A stretch of DNA of 64,000 nucleotides from Pirellulales bacterium (GCA_036490175.1 DASXEJ010000238.1:29007-93006), one strand, 5' to 3'; shown: positions 28,691 to 38,277, counted from the stretch's first letter. Notes: generated by a model from the letters alone, not told the origin. Translations and numbers: made by a program.

Positions 28691-29731
28691 ATGAATGACG
28701 TGAAATCGCACATCTCAGCGTCTGCCGTGTTCGCCGCGATCATGTTTGGTGGGCTGATTGCCAATCATGCCAGGGCCGAGAACACGTGGGTTACCTACGA
28801 AGGTACGGCTGGCCCGGGCAAGGGGCGCCACATCGTGCTCGTGAGCGGTGATGAGGAGTATCGCTCGGAGGAGGCACTTCCCCAGTTGGCAAAGATTCTT
28901 GCCTTCAGGCAGGGATTCAAGTGTACAGTTTTGTTCCCTATCGACCCCGCGGATGGGACCATCAACCCTATCGTCCGCACCAACATTCCCGGACTCGAGT
29001 CTCTGGACAATGCCGCTTTGTTGGTGCTGTTTACACGCTTCCGCGAGCTGCCTGACGATCAGATGAAGCACATCGTAGATTACGTCGACTCGGGTCGCCC
29101 CATTGTTGCGCTGCGCACGTCGACGCATGCCTTCGATAACAAGGCAAGCAAGAAATACGCCCGCTACGCCTGGCAAAGTCCTGAATGGGACGGAGGATTT
29201 GGCCGACAGGTACTGGGCGAGACCTGGATCAATCATCATGGCCAGCATGGCAAGGAAAGCACCCGGGGAATCATCGCGCCGGGCGCAGAACACAGTCCGA
29301 TCTTACGGGGCATCAAAGACGGAGACATTTGGGGGACGACGGATGTGTACGGTGTTCGCTTGCCATTGCCCGGTGATTGCCAACCGCTGGTGTTGGGACA
29401 GGTGCTAACCGGCATGAACCCAGACGATCCGCCAGTGTCTGGAAAGAAAAACGATCCGATGATGCCGATTGCTTGGACCAAGACCTACTCCGCACCGTCG
29501 GGAAAAACGTCGCGCATCTTTACCACCACGATGGGGGCATCGCAAGATTTAGTGAGCGAGGGTGTGCGGCGCATGCTCGTGAACGCCTGCTTGTGGGGAA
29601 TCGGTCTTGAGGACCAGATCCCAGCCAAGACTAACGTCGAGTTGATAGGCGATTACCGGCCGCACCCCTTCGGCTTTGGCACCTTCACCAAGGGTGTGAA
29701 GCCGGCGGATCATGCCGCGAAGGGGCCGTAG
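28691..29731 (+). CDS. secreted ThuA-like domain protein
   Basis: 346 residues with a signal peptide (cleavage near ANHARA, residue 29). The rest is a class I glutamine-amidotransferase-like fold of the ThuA type: HIVLVSGDEEYRSEEALP at the front, LLVLFTRFRELPD, GRPIVALRTSTHAFD, and the EHSPILRGIKDGDIWGTTDVY region. Planctomycetes carry many ThuA proteins in sugar-degradation sets. The true substrate is unknown; the trehalose name comes from a rhizobial gene. Next to the sialidase-like gene it fits a glycan-utilisation theme. The ATG has only a poor AACAGG ribosome binding site. Confidence 0.82.
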   Translation: MNDVKSHISASAVFAAIMFGGLIANHARAENTWVTYEGTAGPGKGRHIVLVSGDEEYRSEEALPQLAKILAFRQGFKCTVLFPIDPADGTINPIVRTNIPGLESLDNAALLVLFTRFRELPDDQMKHIVDYVDSGRPIVALRTSTHAFDNKASKKYARYAWQSPEWDGGFGRQVLGETWINHHGQHGKESTRGIIAPGAEHSPILRGIKDGDIWGTTDVYGVRLPLPGDCQPLVLGQVLTGMNPDDPPVSGKKNDPMMPIAWTKTYSAPSGKTSRIFTTTMGASQDLVSEGVRRMLVNACLWGIGLEDQIPAKTNVELIGDYRPHPFGFGTFTKGVKPADHAAKGP

Positions 29732-29755
29732 TTCTGCCGGGGCGAGTTTGGGTTT

Positions 29756-30310
29756 ATGCAGCACTCCACCATCGTCCGTCCGGAACAGTCCCAGGACTTT
29801 GCCGACATCAACGAGGTTACCCGGCTGGCATTTGGTCAGGAGGCTGAGGCCCGACTGGTGCGTGAGCTTCGTGCGTGCAGTGGTTTCGATCCGCTGCTAT
29901 CGCTGGTCGCGGTACGAGATCACGAATTGCTCGGTCACATCTTATTTACGCCTGTCGAGATCCAGCGCGATGGTGCGGCGCCGCTTGCCGCATTGGCATT
30001 GGCGCCGCTGTCAGTCCTGCCGCAGCATCAGCGCGCCGGCGTCGGATCGCTGCTGGTGCGCAAGGGGCTGACGGCCTGCCGGCGCCGTAGCGAGCGGCTG
30101 GTGATCGTCGTCGGGCATCCGGATTACTATCCACGATTCGGCTTTCGTCCGGCGCGCCCCTTGGGCCTCGAGGTCCCCTTCGCCGTGCCCGACGAGGCGT
30201 TCCTGGTCTGCGACCTGGCGCGCGATAGCGCCGCGGGAAATGTGCCGGAGTTGGCGCCAGATTTCGTCGTCGGCCTGGTGCAATATCCGCCCCCGTTTCT
30301 CTTGGTCTGA
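29756..30310 (+). CDS. GNAT family N-acetyltransferase (YhbS-like)
   Basis: 184-residue acetyl-CoA-dependent N-acetyltransferase of the YhbS group. The acetyl-CoA-binding motif is LAPLSVLPQHQRAGVGSLLVRKGL (Q/R-x-x-G-x-G/A), followed by IVVGHPDYYPRFGFRPAR typical of this group. It starts 24 bases after the ThuA gene, so it may be its operon partner, though their functions look unrelated. Confidence 0.9.
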   Translation: MQHSTIVRPEQSQDFADINEVTRLAFGQEAEARLVRELRACSGFDPLLSLVAVRDHELLGHILFTPVEIQRDGAAPLAALALAPLSVLPQHQRAGVGSLLVRKGLTACRRRSERLVIVVGHPDYYPRFGFRPARPLGLEVPFAVPDEAFLVCDLARDSAAGNVPELAPDFVVGLVQYPPPFLLV

Positions 30311-30785
30311 GTCGACGCTCTGTCGTCAGCCGCTGTTGGAGCAACACGTCGCGAAATTGCCAGAATTCTCCAAGCCGCCTGTTCTCCGAAAAACTTTGAT
30401 TGATTTTCCGTAATCTTTTCAGGGGTGTTCTGGCCCTCCCGCTTGGGGACGCCTCGCCATGCGAGATGCAATCGCCATGGCAATCGCGTATGCAAAAGCT
30501 CCTAACACGTTTGAGCCAAACGGATCTCGCGTCCCGGGGAACAAATTACATGATTGGGTGAATGAGATGCTTGTTGCCCATGTGGAGATATAGGTTGCTT
30601 GGGTTGTTTTATTTGAATAGGAGACATGCCCCGCAGACGGCGGGTTGAACAAGCTTTGACGCGCGTTGATCATCGTTGCCAGCATGCTGCGGGATTATCT
30701 TGCGGCCGCTGTACTTGCGCCGGCGGAATGGCCGTTGGCAATGGGGTTGGTTGTTCAACTTTGATTTGCAGGGAGGAAGATGCGT
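30311..30785. other. intergenic, no gene seen
   Basis: 475 bases. AT-richer around 30530-30630, where a promoter for the next gene may lie. No supported frame. Confidence 0.4.
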
Positions 30786-32030
30786 ATGAGTCGTTTCAAA
30801 ATGTCGCTCGCGGTGGCACTAGTGAACGTGCTATCGGCTTCGACGCTGTGGGCCATGATGTCGGACGAGCCTCAGGGAGATGGTCGCAAGGAGGCACTCG
30901 TCCGACTGATGCCGGCAAAGAAGGAAAGTCGGCTGCGTGATTATCTGCCGAAGGTCGCCGACGACGAGGTGCAGGCTATCTTCGCCGATCCTCAGTTGAT
31001 CCTGTATACCGACAGCGAGATGCCCAAGGCCTATCAGTTTTGGGATGGTCAGATGCCTGGCGTCCATCGCGCCAGCTACAACATTTCGGCCAATGGTGGC
31101 GAGCCGTTCGGCAACGGCAATCGCGAGTTCCCTTGGGACGGCCCGGCCGGCACTCATCGGGCCAAGAACGTCTGGGCCTTTCGCTTTCTTCGCTTGCCGC
31201 GAGATGAAGAGGGCAACGTTCTACCCGTGGTCTGGTTTCAGTCCCGCCAAAAAGGGGATGGCCAGCGCGGCTATGGGTGGCGTTTTCCGGTCGGCGCCGT
31301 GCTGGGCGAGGTGTTGATGATGCACGGCGAGGATGGCCGAGACTATTGCTTCGAGGTGCGAGTTCGCTTTCGCGAAGTCGACGATTGGGCCGTGGACGTC
31401 TTTCGCCCCTTCCCCCATTCGGAGGATCTGGTCGATCGCATCAAGGAACTACGACCCCATTGGGAGGATAAGCCGGCGCTCAAGAGCGCGGTTGCGCTGC
31501 TGTCATCCCAGGCCGAGATCCCCGAGCGGAAGCTAGCTGATAAGCATCCGCGCAAGTCGTTTCAGCAGTCGATGGGTGTCTACTTGCTCCCACCGTTGGA
31601 AGACGCCGGACTGGTCCGCGAGCTTTTGACGAAGACGACGTTCAAGTCATCGCTTGGCGAATATTGGTTCGAAGGTACCAATGGTCCTGTGGCCGCAGCC
31701 CCCACGACCGAGGCCAAATTTCATATCGTGCCAGCCAAGTACGATGCCGGATTTGTCGAGGTCGACCGCATTTCGTGCATGCGTTGCCATGAGACTGTGA
31801 ACCAACCCGTCAACAAGTTTCAGTCCGGGCGGGATTGGTACGGACGCATTCGCGGGTCGGATGGAATTTTTTCGTTTCACCCCTTTGACCCCGATTGCAT
31901 CAGCGGCAACGGCTATAGCCAGCCGGTGAGGATGCGCAACGAATTGGTGTCGGCTGGCGTGATCGAGAAGTACGACGCCAAGAAACACGATCCGCTGCGG
32001 TATGCCCAAATACCGCATCTTGTCGAATAG
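30786..32030 (+). CDS. secreted protein with one CxxCH haem-binding motif
   Basis: 414 residues with a signal peptide (MSRFKMSLAVALVNVLSAST, to about 23). One haem c attachment motif CMRCH is at 331-335, within a region otherwise without cytochrome features. Most of the protein (about 80-330) is unassigned, rich in Trp and Phe. A periplasmic electron-transfer role is inferred from the motif and signal. I chose ATG 30786, which has GGAGGA eight bases upstream; ATG 30780 would sit only two bases from it. A strong terminator follows. Confidence 0.75.
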   Translation: MSRFKMSLAVALVNVLSASTLWAMMSDEPQGDGRKEALVRLMPAKKESRLRDYLPKVADDEVQAIFADPQLILYTDSEMPKAYQFWDGQMPGVHRASYNISANGGEPFGNGNREFPWDGPAGTHRAKNVWAFRFLRLPRDEEGNVLPVVWFQSRQKGDGQRGYGWRFPVGAVLGEVLMMHGEDGRDYCFEVRVRFREVDDWAVDVFRPFPHSEDLVDRIKELRPHWEDKPALKSAVALLSSQAEIPERKLADKHPRKSFQQSMGVYLLPPLEDAGLVRELLTKTTFKSSLGEYWFEGTNGPVAAAPTTEAKFHIVPAKYDAGFVEVDRISCMRCHETVNQPVNKFQSGRDWYGRIRGSDGIFSFHPFDPDCISGNGYSQPVRMRNELVSAGVIEKYDAKKHDPLRYAQIPHLVE

Positions 32031-32082
32031 TAAGGCCTGGCGAGTAGCAAGGTTCAGTTACAACTATCAGGGCCACTATTTT

Positions 32083-32130
32083 GGCCCGCGTCGCGTCCTC
32101 CAGTAAGGCGCGGCGCGGGCCGCTTTTTTT
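32083..32130 (+). terminator. intrinsic terminator after the haem-motif gene
   Basis: 13-bp stem 32083-32095 paired with 32109-32121 (GGCCCGCG with CGCGGGCC, plus a GCG-rich inner part with one G-U pair), then a T-run at 32124-32130. It lies 52 bases past the stop codon. Confidence 0.92.
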
Positions 32131-32312
32131 GGAGCCCGGGCATTACTATTGCCCTCGCCCGGCGCAAGGGAGTAATCGGCCGGCCGCCCGTTGGGCGATT
32201 GGCATTGACCGTGCCATCGCGACCGGTCACCATCCGTCGCGCACACGGGTACTCCGGTCCCGGCGAGTTACGGGCTGGAAATTGCACCTTAGGCCGCGGA
32301 GCGTCCGGGCAC

Positions 32313-33197
32313 ATGGCTCGAGCCTTGATCGTTGCTGCAATCGTCACTGTCTTGGTTGGTTGGGCTGCGATCGGCACCGCCCAGACGCCAACGTCGCCGC
32401 CAGCATTCCGCTTCACCTATCGCCCGCTCGATGTGGGAGACGAAGCGCAAGAAGCGACACACTTCGTGCTTGATCTGAAAACCGTGAGGCTCCACGACGG
32501 GCAGGTCGTCGACATCGCCGACCAGGTGATCGAGCGTGACGAAGAATCGCATGTCGTCCGGCTCCCCCCGGGATCGGGACAATCGGCCAAGGCAAAAGTT
32601 ACCTATCAAGCCTCGCGGCAAACGGCCAAGGGACGCCGTGGCGTCGCCGCCGCCGAGAGCGATCGCCCGGTGGCCGGCAAAACGTACTTTGTTGCGCGCA
32701 AGGGCGAAGATTTGCAGATCGTCGACGAACAAGGCGCATCCCCGCCAAACGACGAGCACGAGATCGTGGCCCGTGCGATGGATGGCCTCGGACGAAAAAG
32801 CCCTCTAGGGACGTTCCTCAATGGCCGCACGGTGAAGATCGGCGACACCATCCGTCTGCCGGCGGAATTCACGCACAAGATGCTCGCGGGTTGGGATGAA
32901 TCCCTCGCCGCGCTACCGCTCGATGTCATATTCATGGGCACTCAGCATGTCGATGGCCAGCGCTGCGCATTGTTGCACACACCGCCGGCAAGCACGGCCA
33001 AGCCGGGGACCGAGCGGGCGCCGGTGGAAGGCAAGCTTCTCATCGAGTTCGACACCTGCCGGCTAGCAGTTATGGAACTGCGCGGCCCCGTCGCGGCAAC
33101 CGAACGGCAGGGACAGCCTGGTGAGGAATTCGACGTCCGCCGCAAAGGAAAACTTCAAGTGGCGGTACACGTCGAACACCACCGCGCTGCGCGATAG
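32313..33197 (+). CDS. secreted hypothetical protein
   Basis: 294 residues with a signal peptide (MARALIVAAIVTVLVGWAAI, cleavage near QTPTS). No catalytic motif or domain is recognised. The mature part is a beta-rich polar protein with FVLDLKTVRLHDGQVVDIAD near its start and GTQHVDGQRCALLHTPP in the second half, reminiscent of lipocalin-like planctomycete secreted proteins. I chose ATG 32313 for the signal peptide; GGAG lies about 11 bases upstream. The frame extends 38 codons further. Confidence 0.7.
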   Translation: MARALIVAAIVTVLVGWAAIGTAQTPTSPPAFRFTYRPLDVGDEAQEATHFVLDLKTVRLHDGQVVDIADQVIERDEESHVVRLPPGSGQSAKAKVTYQASRQTAKGRRGVAAAESDRPVAGKTYFVARKGEDLQIVDEQGASPPNDEHEIVARAMDGLGRKSPLGTFLNGRTVKIGDTIRLPAEFTHKMLAGWDESLAALPLDVIFMGTQHVDGQRCALLHTPPASTAKPGTERAPVEGKLLIEFDTCRLAVMELRGPVAATERQGQPGEEFDVRRKGKLQVAVHVEHHRAAR

Positions 33198-33258
33198 AGG
33201 GCTTTGGCGATGGTCGCGTGCTGGCTGGCAGTTCATTCTGCCGTGCAGGCCGTCCGCG

Positions 33259-34662
33259 TCAGAGAAGTTCCTCGATCGGCCGGCCATCTTCGACGATGGG
33301 TCGCGGCCGGCCACGCAAGTCGAGATAGGCCCCGTCTAGCGGCACGCCCATATGGTGAAAGATCGTCGCGGCCAGGTCGCCTGGTGTTACCGGTCGCTCG
33401 CGGATTTGGCCGCCGTCGTGGTCGCTGGCGCCGATCACTTGCCCATGGCGGAATCCACCGCCGGCCACCGTCATCGACATCACGGGGGGCCAATGATTGC
33501 GGCCATCGGTGCTCCCTTGCGTGCCGATTTGCGGCGTGCGGCCGAATTCTCCCATCGCTAGCACCAGCACGTCATCCAATAAACCACGGTCGCCGAGATC
33601 GGCCACCAACGTGGTCAGCAAGTGATCGAACACGGGCAATAGCGGCTTCAGGCCACTCATGATGCCGCCGTAGGGCGGAATATTATCGCCATGCGTGTCC
33701 CACGTACCGGACGAACTGTGATTACTCAGGTCGATGGTCACGAAGTTCACCCCCGCCTCGACCAACCGCCGAGCCAAGAGCGCCTGCTGGCACCAGGGAT
33801 GGTCGCCGTAAAGGTCGCGCATTGGCTGTGGCTCGCGCGACAGGTCGAACACAGTTTGCGCTCGCGCCCCCACGACAATATCGACGGCCTGCTGCGAAAA
33901 TCGATCGAGCGCCTGCATCGATCCCGATTGGTCCAAGTTTTCTCGCAGCCGATCGAGCTGCCCGAGCAACTCTTGGCGCGAGCCGAGCCGGCGTTGATCC
34001 AGCCCACCGGGGAGTTTGAACAGATCGCCGACGTTGGTGGCCACGAACGGATCGTACTGCTTGCCGAGGTAGCCACCCCACGCCAAATGGCTGCGGCTCT
34101 TCAAGTTCAGCGACACATACGGAGGTAAATCGGGCTCGTTTGGACCTCGAAAGCGCGCCACGAGCGAAGCAATCGCCGGATATTTGTCTCCTTCGCGATT
34201 CAACCGCGGCGCGGCCTCCGAGTTGCCCGTCTGCATTACCATGTTGGGTTCGTGGTTCGAAAACCGTGCGTCGACCGAACGGATGATCGTCATGCGGTCG
34301 AGCATGGCGGCCTGCTTCGGCAGGTGCTCGCAAATCGTCACGCCTGGCAACGCCGTAGAAATCGTGGAGAACGGTCCGCGATTTTCGCGCGGAGCCGTGG
34401 GCTTGGGATCCCAGGTATCAATGTGGCTGGGTCCGCCTGTCATCCACAGCAGAATGACGCTCTTGGCGCTGGACATACTCCGGCCCGTCGCCGCCGCCTG
34501 GGTGCGAGCCTGAATCAGCCCTGGTAGCGACAAACCAGCCAGCCCGGCCAGCGATGCCTTTAGCACACTGCGCCGATCGTAGACGACCAGCCCCTCGCGC
34601 TCGCGGGGCTGAAAGTTCGTAAAGGCGTGCGTCCCTGGTTCGTACGGCCGCGCATTTTGCAT
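33259..34662 (-). CDS. DUF1501 family Tat-exported protein
   Basis: 467 residues. An export signal follows a 25-residue N-terminal stretch (YDRRSVLKASLAGLAGLSLPGL, with RR as the twin arginine). The body shows the DUF1501 sulfatase-like fold: SVILLWMTGGPSHIDTWDPKP at the front, WDTHGDN in the middle, then DVLVLAMGEFGRTPQIG and GRNHWP near the end. Members usually pair with a DUF1549/DUF1553 cytochrome-like gene in planctomycetes, but that partner is absent here. The start ATG 34662 is followed by the Tat region; upstream codons are less likely. Confidence 0.88.
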   Translation of the reverse strand: MQNARPYEPGTHAFTNFQPREREGLVVYDRRSVLKASLAGLAGLSLPGLIQARTQAAATGRSMSSAKSVILLWMTGGPSHIDTWDPKPTAPRENRGPFSTISTALPGVTICEHLPKQAAMLDRMTIIRSVDARFSNHEPNMVMQTGNSEAAPRLNREGDKYPAIASLVARFRGPNEPDLPPYVSLNLKSRSHLAWGGYLGKQYDPFVATNVGDLFKLPGGLDQRRLGSRQELLGQLDRLRENLDQSGSMQALDRFSQQAVDIVVGARAQTVFDLSREPQPMRDLYGDHPWCQQALLARRLVEAGVNFVTIDLSNHSSSGTWDTHGDNIPPYGGIMSGLKPLLPVFDHLLTTLVADLGDRGLLDDVLVLAMGEFGRTPQIGTQGSTDGRNHWPPVMSMTVAGGGFRHGQVIGASDHDGGQIRERPVTPGDLAATIFHHMGVPLDGAYLDLRGRPRPIVEDGRPIEELL

Positions 34663-35104
34663 GATTTCGCTCACGGACCAACGCCGTGCCGGATCTGAAC
34701 CGCGGGCCACAAAGCGGCCGGCACTATGGCCCCATGACTATAACATGGCCCGGGACTTCTAGGTAAGCGGTGCGCGTAACCGCCGACACGGGGGGGCAAT
34801 CCGCTTGCTGGCGCCGCGGCGCTTCGGTGGAAGCACCCCTCTCTGTATTTTGGCGCAAAAAAAGACCGCCAGGGGGGCAATGGCCTGGCGGCTTTTGAAG
34901 GAGTATCCGCGAAAGCGGTCTCCTTCGCCAGCTTAATGACTCGTCGCAAGTTCGTCGGGCTTTCCGTTCGGGAATAGCGCCAATTCTCCATGCGACGAGC
35001 ATAAATTCTTGCGTCTGCAGTGCCGCCATCGCAGCAACAGAAAATCTCTCGCTTGGCCCCTGGACTAGCGGCTTCAGTCAGTCCAGGTGGCCAGCGAGCT
35101 ATGA
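34663..35104. other. intergenic with a terminator, no gene seen
   Basis: 442 bases between two minus-strand genes. It contains the terminator at 34857-34895 and presumably the promoter of the DUF1501 gene near 34740-34840. Confidence 0.4.
34857..34895 (-). terminator. intrinsic terminator, minus-strand (possibly bidirectional)
   Basis: Perfect 8-bp stem CCGCCAGG (34866-34873) with CCTGGCGG (34884-34891). An A-run at 34857-34863 becomes the T-tail on the minus strand, and a short CTTTT follows on the plus strand. It lies about 210 bases past the hydrophilin-like gene. Confidence 0.8.
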
Positions 35105-35299
35105 TCAGCGATTCTGACCCTTCGACGAGGAACGTCCCGAGGCGGTGCTTCTCTTTTGATCCGACCGCTGCTGGTTCCTTTGGGCATCCATATCGTTCTG
35201 GGATTGATCACTGAAATCATTGCGATCTTTTTGGCCCTGGCGATCTGCTGACTCGCGTCCGGTCTGACTCTTTTTCGCATCTGACGAATGACCAGCCAT
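35105..35299 (-). CDS. 64-residue hydrophilic, probably disordered protein
   Basis: A very polar protein: Ser, Gln, Arg and Asp make up 38 of its 64 residues, with five Gly and a single aromatic residue (F29). This is the composition of hydrophilins or LEA-like stress proteins, which stay soluble and disordered. The ATG at 35299 is strongly supported by AAGGAGA about eight bases upstream. The frame is open 30 codons further with a different composition. I know no named family for it. Its role is inferred only from composition, and osmotic or desiccation protection is one possibility. Confidence 0.75.
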   Translation of the reverse strand: MAGHSSDAKKSQTGRESADRQGQKDRNDFSDQSQNDMDAQRNQQRSDQKRSTASGRSSSKGQNR

Positions 35300-35680
35300 A
35301 ACTCTTTCTCCTTCACACCTAACGTATTGGTCCGCCCCCTCTGTGACTGAAGATGTGCATGTCGTGTGCCACGCTGCGCGCTTGGCCAAGGATCGGTCTA
35401 TTTGCCTTGGGCCTGATCAACGAGAGACGGTATGGCTGCTGAAAGTGCGACGAATCCGGCAGAAAATAGCTGCTTCTGGCAAACGGCGCGCATGGAAAAA
35501 GCCGGGCAAGTGGACCGGCATTGGTCCAGAATTGTTCATCCCGCACGGCCAAGATACAGCTAGCGGTTGTCACAATACCGCACGTTCCTAAATAGCCGAT
35601 GCGACTGCTGTTGATTTCCTGCTAGGCGAAATGCGCGCGAATTCGATGCACCCAGCAAGATCACGTCTTACAATTACGTC
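35300..35680. other. intergenic, no gene seen
   Basis: 381 bases between minus-strand genes; it holds the promoter region of the hydrophilic-protein gene. No other feature recognised. Confidence 0.4.
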
Positions 35681-37171
35681 TTACGTGGGGTTGCCCAGCA
35701 GTAATCGCGCGAGCCAACTGCGCGGCAAATCGGCGGCCAGCAATCGTGCTTCGTGGCCGAAGTGGCGCAACACGCCTTCGGCCGCCAGATAGCCGCTGCG
35801 GATAGCGCCTTCCATCGTGGCGGGCCAGCCCGTGTCGGTCCAATCGCCAGCCAAGAAAAGCTGCCCCAGGGCCGTGGACTGTGGCGGGCGCACTCTTTCG
35901 ATGCCAGGTCGCACCGAGAAGACCGCCACGGGATCGGTTACCATTTTCCAGCGCAGCAGCTTGGCATCGCGTGCCGCGGGCCAGACGCTGCGCAACTCGT
36001 CGCAGATCTCGGCCACGACATCAGCGCGGTCCCGGCCGGTCAGGTTTCGCGAGGCGCTGATCACGACCTGATAGTAGTATTCATTCGTGGCACGTCCCTC
36101 GGCCAGATCTGTGCGGCGGAAGAGCCATTGACTAAGCATGTCGACGAGTGCGGCGTGCTCGAGCTCGGTGATCACTCGATCGAACCACAAATGCACGCCT
36201 GTAATCGGCGCCGCATCGATTTGGTCGAGCGCCGATACCTGGGGAAGTACAGCAACAAGTTGTGGAGACAGTATGTGACGAACGCGCTGCCAAGGCGTGG
36301 CGATAATCACTGCGTCGTAATGATGAGTACCGGCGCTACTGGTGAGCGTGACCCCGTTGGTATCCGCGCCGCGCTCTTCAACGCAATTCTGTCCAACATT
36401 GGCCTGTTCAACGTCAATTTGTTCGACGGGCGTGCCTAGCAACAACCGTACGCCAGCGCGGGCCAGCCATTCGGTCAAGCGGACATCGTACAACTCGCTG
36501 AGCGACACCAATGGCACGTGCAACTCGTAACCGCTCGCGTTGCTGAGGTACGCATCGACGAAGACTTTTTGAGCGTGCAGCATCGACGCCCGTTCGACCG
36601 ATTCCCCTAACGCACTGACCAGCACGGCACCCCAAAATCGCTCGATGGCTCGCGGCGATTGTCCTTGCTCGGAAAGCCAGTCGGCAACCGTGCGCGCGGC
36701 CAGATCCGCCGGTGCTGCGCGAGCCAATCGCAGCATGGCCCGGCCGATACCGATGCGCTCGCGGAGCGAAAGAAAGTGGAGCTGCAAAAGCGCGGGGGCC
36801 AGGTGCAAAGGGGCCGGCAACCCACGCGTGCCGCGCAAAGCCGACGCACGTCCGTCGCGCGTGAACAGGCGCAGCACGCCATCGCGGCGAAAGAGATCGG
36901 CCGTCCCCGTGCGTTGGCAGAAGTCTCCCAGATTCGTGCAGCAACCCATGCTGATGTGTTGACAGTAGTCGACCGATTCACCGCTGGCAGCATCCGCGAA
37001 CGAAGCCGCGCGACCACCCAGCCGACGTCGCGCTTCAAATATCTCGACCTCGACTGTCTTGCCGGCGGTTTGTCGGCCGCCGATCCCGCCGCCAGCCAGG
37101 CCCACCGCGGCAGCCAATCCGGCCAAGCCGCCGCCGACGATGGCCACTCGTTTTGATTGAGCTTGCGGCAT
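35681..37171 (-). CDS. hpnE: hydroxysqualene dehydroxylase HpnE
   Basis: FAD-dependent enzyme of 496 residues that reduces hydroxysqualene to squalene, the last step of the HpnCDE route. The FAD-binding fold is VAIVGGGLAGLAAAVGLA (8-25), followed by EARRRLGGRAASF. The C-terminal FAD contact is FLAGDWTDTGWPATMEGAIRSG. It is last in the order hpnC-hpnD-hpnE, 230 bases downstream of hpnD, with a repeat element between. That gap suggests either read-through or a separate promoter. Confidence 0.92.
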   Translation of the reverse strand: MPQAQSKRVAIVGGGLAGLAAAVGLAGGGIGGRQTAGKTVEVEIFEARRRLGGRAASFADAASGESVDYCQHISMGCCTNLGDFCQRTGTADLFRRDGVLRLFTRDGRASALRGTRGLPAPLHLAPALLQLHFLSLRERIGIGRAMLRLARAAPADLAARTVADWLSEQGQSPRAIERFWGAVLVSALGESVERASMLHAQKVFVDAYLSNASGYELHVPLVSLSELYDVRLTEWLARAGVRLLLGTPVEQIDVEQANVGQNCVEERGADTNGVTLTSSAGTHHYDAVIIATPWQRVRHILSPQLVAVLPQVSALDQIDAAPITGVHLWFDRVITELEHAALVDMLSQWLFRRTDLAEGRATNEYYYQVVISASRNLTGRDRADVVAEICDELRSVWPAARDAKLLRWKMVTDPVAVFSVRPGIERVRPPQSTALGQLFLAGDWTDTGWPATMEGAIRSGYLAAEGVLRHFGHEARLLAADLPRSWLARLLLGNPT

Positions 37172-37290
37172 ACGGCTATCTGAAACGATTGTCGTGCGAC
37201 GACCTGCTTACGCAGAAAATGTTCCGCAGATTGTACAAGTCGCGCGATGTGATGCGGAAGGGACAAGCATTGCACAACCATCCGCTTTTC

Positions 37291-37364
37291 TTGGTGATTC
37301 GCATGATTCGTGCTTTTTACGTTTTTAAGCCTCAAAAACCACGAATCACACCAATGACACGAAT
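37291..37364. repeat. imperfect inverted repeat with ATTCGTG/CACGAAT units
   Basis: Between hpnD and hpnE. The left arm TTGGTGATTC (37291-37300) with ATTCGTG (37306-37312) is complementary to CACGAATCACACCAA (37340-37354); CACGAAT occurs again at 37358-37364. Similar CACGAATCACACGAAT-type sequences recur between genes in related phyla, by my recollection, so this may be a dispersed element. Confidence 0.6.
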
Positions 37365-37401
37365 ATGAACGACGAAGTCAGGAAGAGTTGAGAACGTGGC
37401 A

Positions 37402-38277
37402 TCAAAGATGATTGCCCGGTGTGCCCGCCGGGCGCGGTAACAAGGATGTCACCGCGATCGATGCCTTGCGCCAAGTGCTAAGAGTGACGCGCGCCGTGAA
37501 CACGTCGCCGTCGCGTCGTTTGATCTCGGTGAGCAGCCCATGATAGATACCGGTCATAGCCCGGCAAGCGGCCCGGCTATCGCGCGACAAGCTGGGCTCG
37601 AGCGTGGCGCCGCGGCGATAAAAGTCCTCTGCGCGAGCAATCTCGAAACTCATCAGCGCCGCGAATCGATCGTCGCGCACGCCGGCAAACAAATCGTCAC
37701 GCGTATATTCGAAGCGGCGCAGGTCCTCTTGTGGCAAATAAACGCGGCCTCGGTGGGCATCCTCTTTTAAATCGCGGAGAATGTTCGTTAGCTGAAAGGC
37801 GACGCCCAATTGGCATGCCGGCTCGACCGCGGAGGAATCGTTAAACCCCCAAATGTGAATGCACGCAAGCCCTACGGCAGATGCCACGCGATAGCAGTAC
37901 GCTTCGAGATCGGCGAAGGTCTCGTAGCTGCGATCGCTGAGGTCCATCTCCACGCCATCGATGCAATCATACAGATACTGCGGAGGGATCTGGTAGCGCG
38001 ACACGGTATCGACAAGTGCCGGCAGAATCGGCGATTCTGCACGGCCGGCCAGCGCCGCGGCCAGAGATTGCCGCCACGCGGCCAGCTCCGCGCGGCGGGA
38101 GTCAAGCGGTTTGTCGCTATCGCCAATGTCGTCGGTTTCGCGAAGGAAGGCGTACAGAGCGCACATGGCGCGGCGCTTGTCGCGAGGTAATACCAGGAAC
38201 GAGTAAAAGAAATTCCGCGCGGCCTGTCGCGTGGCCGTCTGACAATGGGCGTAGCTGGCTTGGAGCGACGAAGTCAT
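37402..38277 (-). CDS. hpnD: presqualene diphosphate synthase HpnD
   Basis: Prenyl-transferring enzyme of 291 residues that joins two farnesyl diphosphates into presqualene diphosphate. The first aspartate-rich motif is DDIGD (D49, D50, D53 in RETDDIGD) and the second is in NILRDLKEDAHRGRVYLP. I chose ATG 38277, which overlaps the hpnC stop by four bases (ATGA) and has GAGGGG upstream; longer frames would cross hpnC. The overlap means translational coupling with hpnC. Confidence 0.94.
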   Translation of the reverse strand: MTSSLQASYAHCQTATRQAARNFFYSFLVLPRDKRRAMCALYAFLRETDDIGDSDKPLDSRRAELAAWRQSLAAALAGRAESPILPALVDTVSRYQIPPQYLYDCIDGVEMDLSDRSYETFADLEAYCYRVASAVGLACIHIWGFNDSSAVEPACQLGVAFQLTNILRDLKEDAHRGRVYLPQEDLRRFEYTRDDLFAGVRDDRFAALMSFEIARAEDFYRRGATLEPSLSRDSRAACRAMTGIYHGLLTEIKRRDGDVFTARVTLSTWRKASIAVTSLLPRPAGTPGNHL

